Part shown: positions 18,195 through 26,288 of the stretch, one piece after another
Numbering within the stretch: the first letter of the stretch is position 1
Layout of the letters: each line of letters opens with the position of its first letter
From: Paracoccaceae bacterium
GTDB taxonomy: Bacteria; Pseudomonadota; Alphaproteobacteria; Rhodobacterales; Rhodobacteraceae
Reading direction: 5' to 3'
Length of the DNA stretch: 32,263 nucleotides
NCBI GenBank assembly: GCA_002683685.1
Contig: NYTV01000099.1
Coordinates: 1-32,263 of the forward strand
Translations under genes and position numbers: made by a program
The notes under the pieces: model-generated
The model's input: only the letters and a program-made list of their open reading frames with translations
The model's database searches: none
Told to the model about the DNA's origin: nothing

Positions 18195-18989
18195 TTATCT
18201 ATCCGTTGTCATTTCGATCAAGAGGCAGGGGCCCCGCAGCATCGGATGGTTAAGGGTAATTTCACTCAATCCCACACCACACCAGGCGCAGCTCAAATGA
18301 TCTTGCATCGCGGCAAACAGATCTCCTTGCCGCCAATAGCGCGGCCAACCACCCGTAGGGTCAACCGCGTCAAATAAAGTTCCGGTCGGCAAAAGGTTAT
18401 AGCGCTCAACTTCTTGGTAAGTTCTCCCATCCATTGCCACCACTGCCAAGACCCAATCTTGCTTCTGCCCATGCCAGGCAATCCCACAAGCCGCATCCGC
18501 GCCCTGTGCTGTAACACAGGCTTCGATAATTGCGACCCGCGCGCCCAAAAGATCTGCAACCGACTGGATAGCCGTGGTACGTTGGGGGCTTGCAGTCCCA
18601 TCTGCGGACTGGCGCATCCACATGCTCGCTGGGTTGGTTGTCACCTGCGCGCCCCGTCCGGCTGCGCCGCGTGCAAACTCTTGGAGACCGTTATGGCCAT
18701 GCGCATCATCCGCGACCATGGCAACACCCTCACCCAAGCGTTTGAAATCTTGGGACTGGCACAACCTATTGAAAAGACGACTCACACCAAGACCAAGCCA
18801 AATATCTTGGGTTTTCTGCGAAAACACCACAATCTGGTCTGCGTCTTGAAAATAATCAGGATGCGCTTCATCCACCTGAACTGATTGCACAGCAAACCCC
18901 TGTCGGTCCAACCAATCTAGCGGCGTCGGCCTGCGCCATCGCTGCATCCAATCGAATTTTCGAACCAAACGTCCGATATTAAAGGACAT
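18195..18989 (-). CDS. Hypothetical protein upstream of gnd
   Basis: I do not recognise this protein. From the first ATG (18989) it has 264 residues; the frame stays open back to a TTG at 19058, and neither start has a convincing ribosome binding site. It opens 'MSFNIGRLVRKFDWMQRWRR', contains 'PLDWLDRQGFAVQSV', 'TSPQRTTAIQSVADLLGAR'-like and 'AAMQDHLSCAWCGVGLSEIT' stretches, and ends 'LLIEMTTDR'. There is no signal peptide, membrane segment or catalytic motif that I can point to. The mid-part is rich in Ala, Gly and Gln. It sits 30 bases upstream of gnd on the same strand, which suggests a shared transcript but says little about function. Confidence 0.6.
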   Translation of the reverse strand: MSFNIGRLVRKFDWMQRWRRPTPLDWLDRQGFAVQSVQVDEAHPDYFQDADQIVVFSQKTQDIWLGLGVSRLFNRLCQSQDFKRLGEGVAMVADDAHGHNGLQEFARGAAGRGAQVTTNPASMWMRQSADGTASPQRTTAIQSVADLLGARVAIIEACVTAQGADAACGIAWHGQKQDWVLAVVAMDGRTYQEVERYNLLPTGTLFDAVDPTGGWPRYWRQGDLFAAMQDHLSCAWCGVGLSEITLNHPMLRGPCLLIEMTTDR

Positions 18990-19097
18990 GATGATAGATC
19001 GCTTTATGAGACGCGCTCCGCGCTGCTGACACCTAAATCCGCACTCAACCAGAGCCAAGCAAAGATTTTATATAAAAACACAGGCCAAACGCCATTA

Positions 19098-20021
19098 TTA
19101 GTCCAGACACCAGCGCATAATTGCCTTTTGCGCATGCAACCGATTTTCCGCCTCATCGAATACCACTGAATTCGGCCCATCCATGACAGAGCTCGTCACC
19201 TCTTCGTTGCGATGTGCGGGCAGGCAATGCATGAAAAGCGCATCCGGCTTGGCCTGCGCCATCAAAGCATCATCGACCTGATAGGGACGCAGTTGATTGT
19301 GGCGCCGCTCGCGCGCAGTCTGGCTGTCATGCATAGAGATCCAAGTGTCCGTCACCAACAGATCCGCCCCGCGCACCGCTTCTTTTACGTCCCGCTGGAT
19401 CTCAATCTTCACGCCTTTTGCCCGCGCCCTCTCAACAAAATCCGCCTCAGGATCTAGCGTCTCTGGGCCGGCGAAAACGAAATCAAATCCAAATTGCCCA
19501 GCGGCATGGATAAAGCTCGCACAGACGTTGTTGCCATCCCCCGTCCAGACCACGCGCTTGCCTCGAATAGGGCCGCGATGCTCTTCAAACGTCAAAATAT
19601 CAGCCATGATTTGACACGGGTGGGTGCGGTTGGTCAGCCCGTTAATTACTGGCACGCTGGCATATTCAGCCATTTCCAGCAAGGTTGCCTCCTCAAACGT
19701 ACGGATCATGATCATGTCGACATAGCGGCTCAAAACCCGTGCCGTATCCGCGATGGTTTCGCCATGGCCCAGCTGCATTTCACTACCAGACAGAACCATA
19801 GTCTGACCGCCCATTTGCCGCACACCGAGATCAAAGCTCACGCGGGTTCGAGTAGATGGCTTTTCGAAAATCAACGCCACCATCTTGCCCTCGAGCGGCC
19901 TTTCGGCATCCAGCGCGCCTTTGGATACGCCGGCACGCGCGGTTTTGATCCGCGCGGCCTCATCCAAAATGCCCCGCAAATTTTGTGGATCAACCTGATC
20001 AATATCGAGAAAATTCTGCAT
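19098..20021 (-). CDS. argF: Ornithine carbamoyltransferase
   Basis: Joins ornithine and carbamoyl phosphate to citrulline in arginine synthesis. It has 307 residues. The carbamoyl-phosphate loop STRTR is at 56-60 ([20 protein letters not shown]), followed by '[20 protein letters not shown]'. The ornithine-side motif HCLPAHR is at 265-271. It follows argD by 69 bases on the same strand, with no terminator between them, so argD-argF is a likely operon. If the arginine leader peptide upstream of argD is real, argF would be regulated by it too. AGGA upstream of the ATG supports the start. Confidence 0.96.
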   Translation of the reverse strand: MQNFLDIDQVDPQNLRGILDEAARIKTARAGVSKGALDAERPLEGKMVALIFEKPSTRTRVSFDLGVRQMGGQTMVLSGSEMQLGHGETIADTARVLSRYVDMIMIRTFEEATLLEMAEYASVPVINGLTNRTHPCQIMADILTFEEHRGPIRGKRVVWTGDGNNVCASFIHAAGQFGFDFVFAGPETLDPEADFVERARAKGVKIEIQRDVKEAVRGADLLVTDTWISMHDSQTARERRHNQLRPYQVDDALMAQAKPDALFMHCLPAHRNEEVTSSVMDGPNSVVFDEAENRLHAQKAIMRWCLD

Positions 20022-20090
20022 CTTTAAACTGTCCTATAGGCAGGCGATATGCACCGTTGCAACATACGCCGAAATATGAAACTGCGCTGC

Positions 20091-21269
20091 TTATCGCGCA
20101 GATTGAACCGTTTGCGCCGCGATCTCCAACCGCTCCAGCGCCTGAGTAATCTCGGCGTTTGAGATATTTAACGCCGGAAGTACGCGCACGACGTTATCGG
20201 CCGCAGGCACGGTCAAAACCTCGCAGTCATACCCGGCTGTGACCACATCCATGTTGCTGACCTTGCATTTCAGACCCAGCATCAACCCGGCACCGGTCAC
20301 CCCCTCAAACACATCGGGGTATTGCGCCACCAACCCTTCGAGCCCCTGGCGCAGTACCCCGCTTTTGCGGCTCACCTCAGCCAAAAACTCAGGAGCAGCC
20401 ACCTCGTTCAAGACCGCGCTTGCCACGGCACAGCCCAAAGGATTGCCGCCATAGGTTGAACCATGTGTGCCAGCCCCCATTCCGCTTGCGGCCTCTTCGG
20501 TCGCCAGAATGGCTCCAATGGGAAAGCCCCCACCAATACCCTTGGCCACCATCATAATATCGGGATCAATTCCTGCCCACTCATGGGCAAACAGCTTCCC
20601 GGTCCGTCCGACACCGCATTGCACCTCATCAAAAATCAGCAATATCCCGTGGCTGTCACAAAAATCGCGCAAACCCCTCAAACAGTGATCCGGCACTGGG
20701 CGGATACCACCCTCACCTTGGATCGGTTCAATCAAGACCGCGGCAGACTTGTCACTGACAGCCGCATGCAGCGCGTCGTGATCTGCAAAGGGCAACTGCA
20801 GGAAACCGGGCAACAAAGGCCCAAACCCTTTTGTCAACTTTTCTGCACCGGCCGCAGCAATACCTGCGGAGGAGCGCCCGTGAAATGCGCCATCAAAGGC
20901 AATAATTTCCACCCGCTCCGGTTGGCCCTTGTCATAGAAATATTTGCGCGCCATTTTCACGGCCAATTCACAGGACTCCGTGCCAGAATTGGTAAAAAAC
21001 ACCGTATCGGCAAAGGTGAGATCGACCAGCTGATCGGCAAGTTTGTTTTGCGCCGGAATATGGTACAAATTAGACGTGTGCCACAATTGGCCGGCCTGCG
21101 CTGTCAGCGCTGCCACCAGTTTCGGATGCGCATGCCCCAGGCTGTTGACCGCAATCCCAGCACCCAGATCCAAAAATCGCCGATCATCATCACTGGTCAA
21201 CCAGCTGCCTGTGCCAGAGACAAATGAAAACGGAGCGCGATTATAGGTCGGCAGAATCGAAGGGATCAT
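20091..21269 (-). CDS. argD: Acetylornithine aminotransferase
   Basis: A PLP-dependent transaminase forming N-acetylornithine from the semialdehyde and glutamate; such enzymes may also serve lysine synthesis. The 392 residues match the family. 'FFTNSGTESCELAVKMARKY' is the phosphate-cup region, DEVQ (214-217) holds the Asp that contacts the pyridine nitrogen, and Lys243 in 'MMVAKGIGGGFPIG' is the Schiff-base lysine. An AAAGG box stands about 7 bases before the ATG. The roughly 200 bases before it carry a five-arginine leader ORF, a strong hint of arginine-dependent control. It is followed by argF. Confidence 0.95.
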   Translation of the reverse strand: MIPSILPTYNRAPFSFVSGTGSWLTSDDDRRFLDLGAGIAVNSLGHAHPKLVAALTAQAGQLWHTSNLYHIPAQNKLADQLVDLTFADTVFFTNSGTESCELAVKMARKYFYDKGQPERVEIIAFDGAFHGRSSAGIAAAGAEKLTKGFGPLLPGFLQLPFADHDALHAAVSDKSAAVLIEPIQGEGGIRPVPDHCLRGLRDFCDSHGILLIFDEVQCGVGRTGKLFAHEWAGIDPDIMMVAKGIGGGFPIGAILATEEAASGMGAGTHGSTYGGNPLGCAVASAVLNEVAAPEFLAEVSRKSGVLRQGLEGLVAQYPDVFEGVTGAGLMLGLKCKVSNMDVVTAGYDCEVLTVPAADNVVRVLPALNISNAEITQALERLEIAAQTVQSAR

Positions 21270-21281
21270 CGGAAAACCTTT

Positions 21282-21368
21282 CTAACGAGGAGGACAAAGA
21301 GAAAACGAATTGAGGCATAGGGTTTGCAGCGTGGGAACACGAGTGGCAGGCCGCAATGCAGCGGTCAT
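21282..21368 (-). CDS. Possible second short ORF between the Arg leader and argD
   Basis: An ATG two bases after the leader stop (TGATATG arrangement) opens 28 codons, beginning MTAALRPATR and ending CPPR. It stops 12 bases before the argD ATG, directly in front of the argD ribosome binding site. It fills the gap exactly, so it could be translated by reinitiation and modulate argD. It could equally be a chance open frame: it has no ribosome binding site of its own and no recognisable homologue. Confidence 0.25.
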   Translation of the reverse strand: MTAALRPATRVPTLQTLCLNSFSLCPPR

Positions 21369-21369
21369 A

Positions 21370-21405
21370 TCAGCGACGTCGGCGTCGCAAGGTGACTTCA
21401 ATCAT
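21370..21405 (-). CDS. Arginine-rich leader peptide, candidate attenuator of argD-argF
   Basis: A tiny frame encodes MIEVTLRRRRR, with five arginine codons in a row (CGA CGC CGA CGT CGC) directly before the TGA at 21372-21370. AGAGG lies 9 bases before this ATG. A further in-frame ATG at 21414, adding MKT, would abut that box and is less likely. It sits about 100 bases ahead of argD, in the same direction, and is followed by argF, another arginine gene. A run of codons for the pathway's end product just before the stop is the hallmark of attenuation leaders (trp, his, leu, ilv operons). An intrinsic terminator is not obvious downstream, so the read-out step is unknown. Confidence 0.7.
   Translation of the reverse strand: MIEVTLRRRRR
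21373..21388 (-). promoter_or_regulatory. Hairpin formed by the leader's arginine codons
   Basis: GCGACG and CGTCGC are perfect complements around a 4-base loop, and all 16 bases fall within the arginine codon run. A ribosome waiting for charged arginine tRNA would melt it; a free transcript would form it. A second small stem, CCGC/GCGG at 21351-21364, follows after the leader stop, and GGGTTTGC (21320-21327) is complementary to GCAAACCC (21468-21475) flanking the leader. Confidence 0.4.
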
Positions 21406-21477
21406 CGTTTTCATCCTCTTACCATACCAAAGCCCCCCGGCTATGGAAAGTCCAAATATCCACTGCGGCAAACCCCG

Positions 21478-22281
21478 TTAAGATTTCAACCGATAGCCCC
21501 GAGACAACCAAAACCACGCCAAACCCACCGCACAAATATTCGCCCCGCAAATCACTGCCAAAGCCATCCATGGGCTGCCATCTGACACTCCCAAAACACC
21601 GTAACGGCCACCGTCAATGATATAAAACATCGGATTCACATGGATCAGCGGTTGCATTAGTGATGGCAGGGCTTGGATTGAGTAGAAGGTGCCGGACAAG
21701 AACGCCAAGGGTGTGATCACAAAATTCGAAATCGCGGCCATCTGATCAAACTTATAGGCATAGATGCTGCCCAAAAGCCCCAGCGCGCCCATGAACATGC
21801 CGCCCAAAACCACAAAGGCCAATGTCCAAATCGGATGGGCGACCCAAATCCCGAGGCTCAGCCCCATAGACAAACAGAGCACCGCGCCGATCAGCAATCC
21901 GCGACCGATCCCACCGGCTAAGAATCCTATGGTCATTTCCAAAGGCGAGAGCGGCGGCATCAAAGTATCAACAATCGACCCCATGACTTTCGCTGAGAGC
22001 ATAGAGGATGAGGTATTGGCAAAAGAATTTTGTATCACCGTCATCATCAACAAACCCGGCGCCAGAAAGCTCACATAATCAAATCCCATCACAGCGGCGC
22101 GGCCCGGCCCGATGGCAATCGAAAAAACCAATAAAAACAATGCCGCGGTGATTAATGGAGCAAAAATCGTCTGCTGCCAAATCGCCAAATAGCGCATATT
22201 TTCGCGGCGAATAAGCGTCCAAAGGCCCAACCAATTGACCCGTCCGAAGCGTCTCACGCCGTATTGAGAAACATTTGACAT
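21478..22281 (-). CDS. ABC-2 type transporter permease
   Basis: A 267-residue inner-membrane permease with about six hydrophobic segments. An N-terminal cytoplasmic helix ('NWLGLWTLIRRENMRYLAIW') is followed by 'FAPLITAALFLLVFSIAIGP' and further segments, ending with 'ALAVICGANICAVGLAWFWL'. The 'PLAFLSGTFYSIQALP' stretch is characteristic of ABC-2 exporters of the YadH/NodJ type. These work with a separate ATPase, which is normally adjacent; here the upstream neighbour is the divergent gcrA and the downstream gene is argD, so the partner must be elsewhere. The substrate is unknown. Confidence 0.88.
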   Translation of the reverse strand: MSNVSQYGVRRFGRVNWLGLWTLIRRENMRYLAIWQQTIFAPLITAALFLLVFSIAIGPGRAAVMGFDYVSFLAPGLLMMTVIQNSFANTSSSMLSAKVMGSIVDTLMPPLSPLEMTIGFLAGGIGRGLLIGAVLCLSMGLSLGIWVAHPIWTLAFVVLGGMFMGALGLLGSIYAYKFDQMAAISNFVITPLAFLSGTFYSIQALPSLMQPLIHVNPMFYIIDGGRYGVLGVSDGSPWMALAVICGANICAVGLAWFWLSRGYRLKS

Positions 22282-22385
22282 AGCTTATCTCCACTTGGGT
22301 GGTTGTCCTTAGCCTCAGTTGAGCCTAAAGTAGGATGCTGCATGGGTATCACCCGGTATTGCTACGAAATTCAAGGGGGGGCGTG

Positions 22386-22946
22386 ATGTCCTGGACTGAT
22401 GAACGCGTCGAAGTTCTGAAAAAAATGTGGGGCGAGGGCCAATCGGCCAGTGTGATCGCCAAGGAATTGGGCGGCGTGACCCGCAATGCGGTGATTGGCA
22501 AAGTGCACCGTTTGGGCCTGTCCAACCGTGTGACCTCAACCACGGCCAAGCCAGCCACCAAGGAAAAGGCAAAGACGCAGGCCAAGGCAAAGCCCGCAAC
22601 ACCAGCCGCAGCGCCAAAACCAGCCGCCCCGGCGCCCAAGACCATGCGCGTGACCCCACCTGCGGTGCGCAAGATCATTCCGGCCGGCCAGCCTCTGCCG
22701 CCGCAGCCCTCAGCCAATGAGATCAGCCCCGAAGCCCTGGCGAAGGTCAGCGAAGTGGAAAAGACTGCCAAGAAGATCAGCTTAATGGAATTGACCGAAA
22801 AAACCTGCAAATGGCCGGTCGGTGATCCGGCGACAGATGATTTTTGGTTCTGTGGTCTGGCTGTGAAGGCCGGAAAACCCTATTGCGAAGCGCATGTCGG
22901 CGTGGCCTTCCAGCCCATGTCCAGCCGCCGCGACCGCCGCAGGTAA
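22386..22946 (+). CDS. gcrA: Cell cycle regulator GcrA
   Basis: GcrA acts with sigma-70 at promoters carrying GANTC sites methylated by CcrM in alphaproteobacteria. The protein has 186 residues. The N-terminal helix-turn-helix reads 'MSWTDERVEVLKKMWGEGQS' and then 'NAVIGKVHRLGLSNRV'. A long Ala/Pro/Lys-rich linker (about 55-110) follows. The C-terminal RNA-polymerase-binding part has 'CKWPVGDPATDDFWFCGLAV' and 'KPYCEAHVGVAFQP'. The ATG at 22386 is chosen over an upstream in-frame ATG (22335) because AAGGGGGG lies just before it and the family starts at MSW. No GANTC site is seen in its own 100-base upstream region. Confidence 0.96.
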   Translation: MSWTDERVEVLKKMWGEGQSASVIAKELGGVTRNAVIGKVHRLGLSNRVTSTTAKPATKEKAKTQAKAKPATPAAAPKPAAPAPKTMRVTPPAVRKIIPAGQPLPPQPSANEISPEALAKVSEVEKTAKKISLMELTEKTCKWPVGDPATDDFWFCGLAVKAGKPYCEAHVGVAFQPMSSRRDRRR

Positions 22947-23013
22947 GCCAACTGCCGTGAAAATGCCCAGCCACTTGATATTCTGAAAAGAAAGTTTTGA
23001 GCGCGGGGTTGCC

Positions 23014-24265
23014 GTGGAAATTGCTTTAGAGATCGTAGATTGGAGCCTGCGCCAGCATTGGGCGCATGGCCTGCCGATTGTATGTTTTATTTTCTTGATG
23101 TGCTTACCGACATTTCGCGACACTGCGCAAAATCCGGAGGATCACGACAGGTGGCTGAAACAGCTACGCGCCAATGCCCGGGCGGAACGCTACTGTTCGG
23201 TGATGCGCGGTTGGTTGAATTGGCTCGACTCCCAGCTCTCCTCCCATGAAGCGCAGCAAGGCCCGGCGCAAAAGGCTTAGAACTTTGGCCTGCTCAACAT
23301 CACCATGGCCCTTGCCCTTGCCTATCCTATTTTGGCCATCACAATCCAATGGCTCTGCGGCCATACGATTGATTTTGGCGGCCAGGAGGTGATTGCGGCC
23401 AGCCCGCCACAGGCACGGATATTTACAGCGGTCTGGCTCGGATCTGCGTTCCTTGTTTACCTTTTTGCAGCAACGTCAAAACCCCGGTGGCGCTGGCCAT
23501 TGTTGTGGCGCTCGCTATTGTTTATGTTCACCACTTGGATTTTGGGCTTGGGATCAATTTACGCCGATGGCTTTGCTGTGCCAAGGAATGTCGCAGTCGC
23601 AGAGGAGCGCTCTTCCCGCCCGATGGTCTGGCGCTTATCCTATTGCGGCGTTTTAGTGGCCTTTTTGATCATGGCGATCAAAATGCCAGATGATTTCGGT
23701 GCGAGCCAGCGCAACCAGGCAGTTTTCTTGATAGTGTCCCTCGGCCTCTTGCCGCTTTTTAACGCGCTGTTTGATTTCTTATCCGCCGGTTTGACCCGCT
23801 ATTTGCTCCGCCTTGGGATTGATGAAAAACGGGCGGTTTGGCGGGCGATTTTAGATGGGCTGGGCGGGATTGCCATTTTCTTTGCCTTGTGATGCACGCT
23901 CATCACCTTTTTCACCTTTGTTACCCCAGCCGATGGGGTACCGCTTGTGGATTTGGCGCAGCTTTTCGCCAATCTACGCACCACGCCAGCGATTATATCT
24001 GTTTGATGATAAATCTGTTTTCCACACTTTTGCCCACCCTATTGCATCATCGCTGGCGCTGCTCGCCCTGGTGCTGCACCATCCCACATGCTGGCGCAAT
24101 TTTGTTGCCGCTCTTTTGGAACGCGGTGCACAGAGCCGGCAGGCGAGCTTCCTCTCTAGCGTCTGTATCTGCGCTATGATCATCTTCGCCGTTTGCGTCC
24201 CGATCTGGATCATCGCAGCGGTCGTCACCCATGACAAAGGCGCGACATTAAACGCTGTGCTTTGA
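23014..24265 (+). pseudogene. Decayed multi-span membrane protein gene (2 stops, 1 frameshift)
   Basis: One frame from a GTG at 23014 reads as a membrane protein but is broken by TAG at 23278-23280 and TGA at 23890-23892. Coding-like sequence continues in frame after both. An extra base near 23995 then shifts the sense into the next frame, which runs 'YLFDDKSVFHTFAHPIASSL' to a stop at 24263-24265. Correcting all three gives about 416 residues with about seven hydrophobic segments, including 'HGLPIVCFIFLMCL', 'ITMALALAYPILAITIQWLC', 'AVFLIVSLGLLPLFNALFDF' and 'AMIIFAVCVPIWIIAAVV'. Both stops are a single G-to-A change from Trp (TGG). The family function is unknown. It follows gcrA by 67 bases. 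Confidence 0.75.
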
Positions 24266-24362
24266 GTTTTTGCGACCCGCGCTTGGGCCATCGACGGGGT
24301 TTAAAGTATTTCTAAAAAGCGTTGAAAGACTTTTTCGGTTCAGAAATGCGTAAATTTAAGTA

Positions 24363-24408
24363 GCTAAAGCGTATCATGTGATTCAGTATAAAGTTGAAAC
24401 GCTTTAGC
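24363..24408. repeat. 10-bp inverted repeat upstream of rimO
   Basis: GCTAAAGCGT (24363-24372) and ACGCTTTAGC (24399-24408) are perfect complements separated by 26 bases. The spacer contains GATTC (24380-24384), a GANTC methylation site. It lies 52-97 bases before the rimO ATG and could be an operator, or the terminator hairpin of the decayed upstream gene, although no T-run follows. Confidence 0.45.
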
Positions 24409-24459
24409 CTCGGCAATCTCGCATCTACACATCTCCGCAATCTCTGCTATAGCGGCGCT

Positions 24460-25833
24460 ATGGCACAGAATCCTTCCCACTTACGCCCTGACCTCGCGCC
24501 AAAAGCGCGGATTGAACCCCCGCGCCCGGGCCAGCCGACCATCGGCATGGTGTCGCTGGGCTGTCCCAAGGCTTTGGTTGACAGCGAGCGCATTTTGACC
24601 CGCCTGCGCGCGGAGGGCTATGCCATTAGCCCCGATTACGCCGGCGCCGAAGCGGTGATTGTCAACACCTGCGGCTTTCTCGACAGCGCTAAGGCCGAAA
24701 GTCTTGAGGCGATTGGTGAGGCTCTGCATCAAAACGGCAAGGTGATCGTCACCGGCTGTTTGGGGGCCAATCCGGAATATATCACCGGCACGCATCCCAA
24801 GGTTTTGGCCGTCACCGGACCGCATCAATATGAGCAGGTCTTGGATGCCATCCATGCCGCCGTGCCGCCCGCGCCAGATCCTTTCGTGGATCTTCTGCCC
24901 GCCTCCGGCGTCTCCCTGACCCCGCGGCACTATAGCTATTTGAAAATCTCAGAGGGCTGCAATCACAAGTGCAAATTTTGCATCATCCCGGATATGCGCG
25001 GCAAATTGGTCAGCCGCCCGCCGCGTGCGATCCTGCGGGAGGCAGAGAAATTGGTTGAGGCTGGGGTGCGCGAGCTATTGGTCATCTCACAAGACACCAG
25101 CGCCTATGGCATTGATATTAATACGACTGCCGAGGGCGATCTGCGCCCGCATATCACCGATCTGGCCCGCGAATTGGGGCAATTGGGCGCTTGGGTGCGG
25201 TTGCATTATGTCTACCCTTACCCGCATGTGCGCCATTTGATCCCCCTGATGGCTGAGGGGCTGATCCTGCCCTATCTCGATATTCCCTTTCAACACGCTC
25301 ATCCAGATGTGCTCAAGCGCATGGCCCGCCCCGCTGCGGCATCCAAAACGCTTGATGAGATTTCCGCTTGGCGCAAGGATTGCCCAGAGATCACCCTGCG
25401 CTCGACCTTCATTGTCGGCTACCCCGGCGAGACTGAAGCAGAGTTCCAAACCCTGCTCGACTGGATGGATGAGGCCCAGCTCGACCGGGTTGGATGTTTT
25501 CAATATGAGAACGTCGCCGGTGCCCGCTCCAATGATCTGCCCGATCATGTCTCCGAAGAGGTCAAGCAAGAGCGCTGGGACCGGTTTATGGAAAAAGCGC
25601 AGGCGATTTCCGAGGCCAAACTGGCGGCAAAACTGGGCCAGCATATGGAGGTTATCGTCGATGAGCTGGACGCAGAGGGCATCGCCACCTGCCGAACAAA
25701 GGCCGACGCGCCCGAGATTGACGGCAATTTGTTTATTGATGAGGGCACCGAAGCCCTGAACCCCGGCGACATTGTGACGGTCGAGGTTGACGAGGCCGGC
25801 GCCTATGACCTCTGGGGCCAGATTATCTCTTAA
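24460..25833 (+). CDS. rimO: Ribosomal protein S12 (Asp) methylthiotransferase
   Basis: A radical SAM enzyme that adds a methylthio group to the conserved aspartate of ribosomal protein S12. The N-terminal MTTase domain has the three cluster cysteines Cys35 ([13 protein letters not shown]), Cys71 ([12 protein letters not shown]) and Cys100 (TGCLGAN). The radical SAM motif CNHKCKFC gives Cys167, Cys171 and Cys174. '[20 protein letters not shown]' and '[18 protein letters not shown]' are RimO blocks, and a C-terminal TRAM domain ends '[20 protein letters not shown]'. The ATG at 24460 gives 457 residues and the usual '[15 protein letters not shown]' opening. An earlier frame start at 24394 overlaps the inverted repeat. 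Confidence 0.95.
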   Translation: MAQNPSHLRPDLAPKARIEPPRPGQPTIGMVSLGCPKALVDSERILTRLRAEGYAISPDYAGAEAVIVNTCGFLDSAKAESLEAIGEALHQNGKVIVTGCLGANPEYITGTHPKVLAVTGPHQYEQVLDAIHAAVPPAPDPFVDLLPASGVSLTPRHYSYLKISEGCNHKCKFCIIPDMRGKLVSRPPRAILREAEKLVEAGVRELLVISQDTSAYGIDINTTAEGDLRPHITDLARELGQLGAWVRLHYVYPYPHVRHLIPLMAEGLILPYLDIPFQHAHPDVLKRMARPAAASKTLDEISAWRKDCPEITLRSTFIVGYPGETEAEFQTLLDWMDEAQLDRVGCFQYENVAGARSNDLPDHVSEEVKQERWDRFMEKAQAISEAKLAAKLGQHMEVIVDELDAEGIATCRTKADAPEIDGNLFIDEGTEALNPGDIVTVEVDEAGAYDLWGQIIS

Positions 25834-25894
25834 TATATTGAAATTTATTTATAAATCCTTAAAAATGACCTCCGCGCAACCCAGTCGCTAAGCC

Positions 25895-26248
25895 TTAGGA
25901 CGCGGGATGATCGAGGTAGAGCCGCGTTACCTCTTGCACATGTCGGAAGCGATCGCCGCCGAGGTGTTTGCCGCCGTACCAACGGGTCACGATGATCAGC
26001 TCATTGCTCCGCTCAGCCCGTTCCAACATACGCAGAATAACCATCCCAGCGCCGCTTTCTCCATCATCTGACTTCAGCGGCACCCCATCGAGCAGAACGC
26101 CCCAGCTGTTATGGGTCGCCTTGGCATATTTCTTGTCTCGCTTCAAATCTCGGAGTGCCGCATCAATTGCCGCCCGATCTGCGACCCGGCGGCCTGAGAC
26201 CGCATATTTCGAGCCGCGGTCGCTGAGGATCACTCCCAATTTCCTCAC
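25895..26248 (-). CDS. YigZ/IMPACT family protein, N-terminal domain only
   Basis: A 117-residue protein matching the UPF0029/IMPACT N-terminal domain. 'SDRGSKYAVSGRRVADRAAI' opens it, then 'KSDDGESGAGMVILRMLE' and 'LIIVTRWYGGKHLGGDRFRH', the family hallmark block. YigZ of E. coli has about 200 residues with an extra C-terminal domain; this one ends after the first domain, a short form. The IMPACT domain is implicated in translation control in eukaryotes; the bacterial role is unclear. The start is GTG (26248), with AAGG 8 bases upstream. It follows the M48 protease gene by 40 bases and is probably cotranscribed with it. Confidence 0.85.
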   Translation of the reverse strand: MRKLGVILSDRGSKYAVSGRRVADRAAIDAALRDLKRDKKYAKATHNSWGVLLDGVPLKSDDGESGAGMVILRMLERAERSNELIIVTRWYGGKHLGGDRFRHVQEVTRLYLDHPAS

Positions 26249-26288
26249 AATCGTGCCCTTGGGGTCAAGGTCAGCGCCGCCTCTCCGC

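Noticed and set aside
22335..22385. Earlier in-frame ATG for gcrA
   Set aside because: GcrA proteins begin with MSW and a strong ribosome binding site directly precedes 22386.
23278..23892. Recoding of TAG and TGA as amino acids (pyrrolysine or selenocysteine) in the broken membrane gene
   Set aside because: There is no nearby insertion-element-like hairpin, the two stops are of different types, and the additional frameshift favours simple gene decay.
25834..25894. AT-rich ATTTAT/ATAAAT symmetry after rimO
   Set aside because: The loop would be only two bases and the sequence is low complexity; not a convincing terminator.
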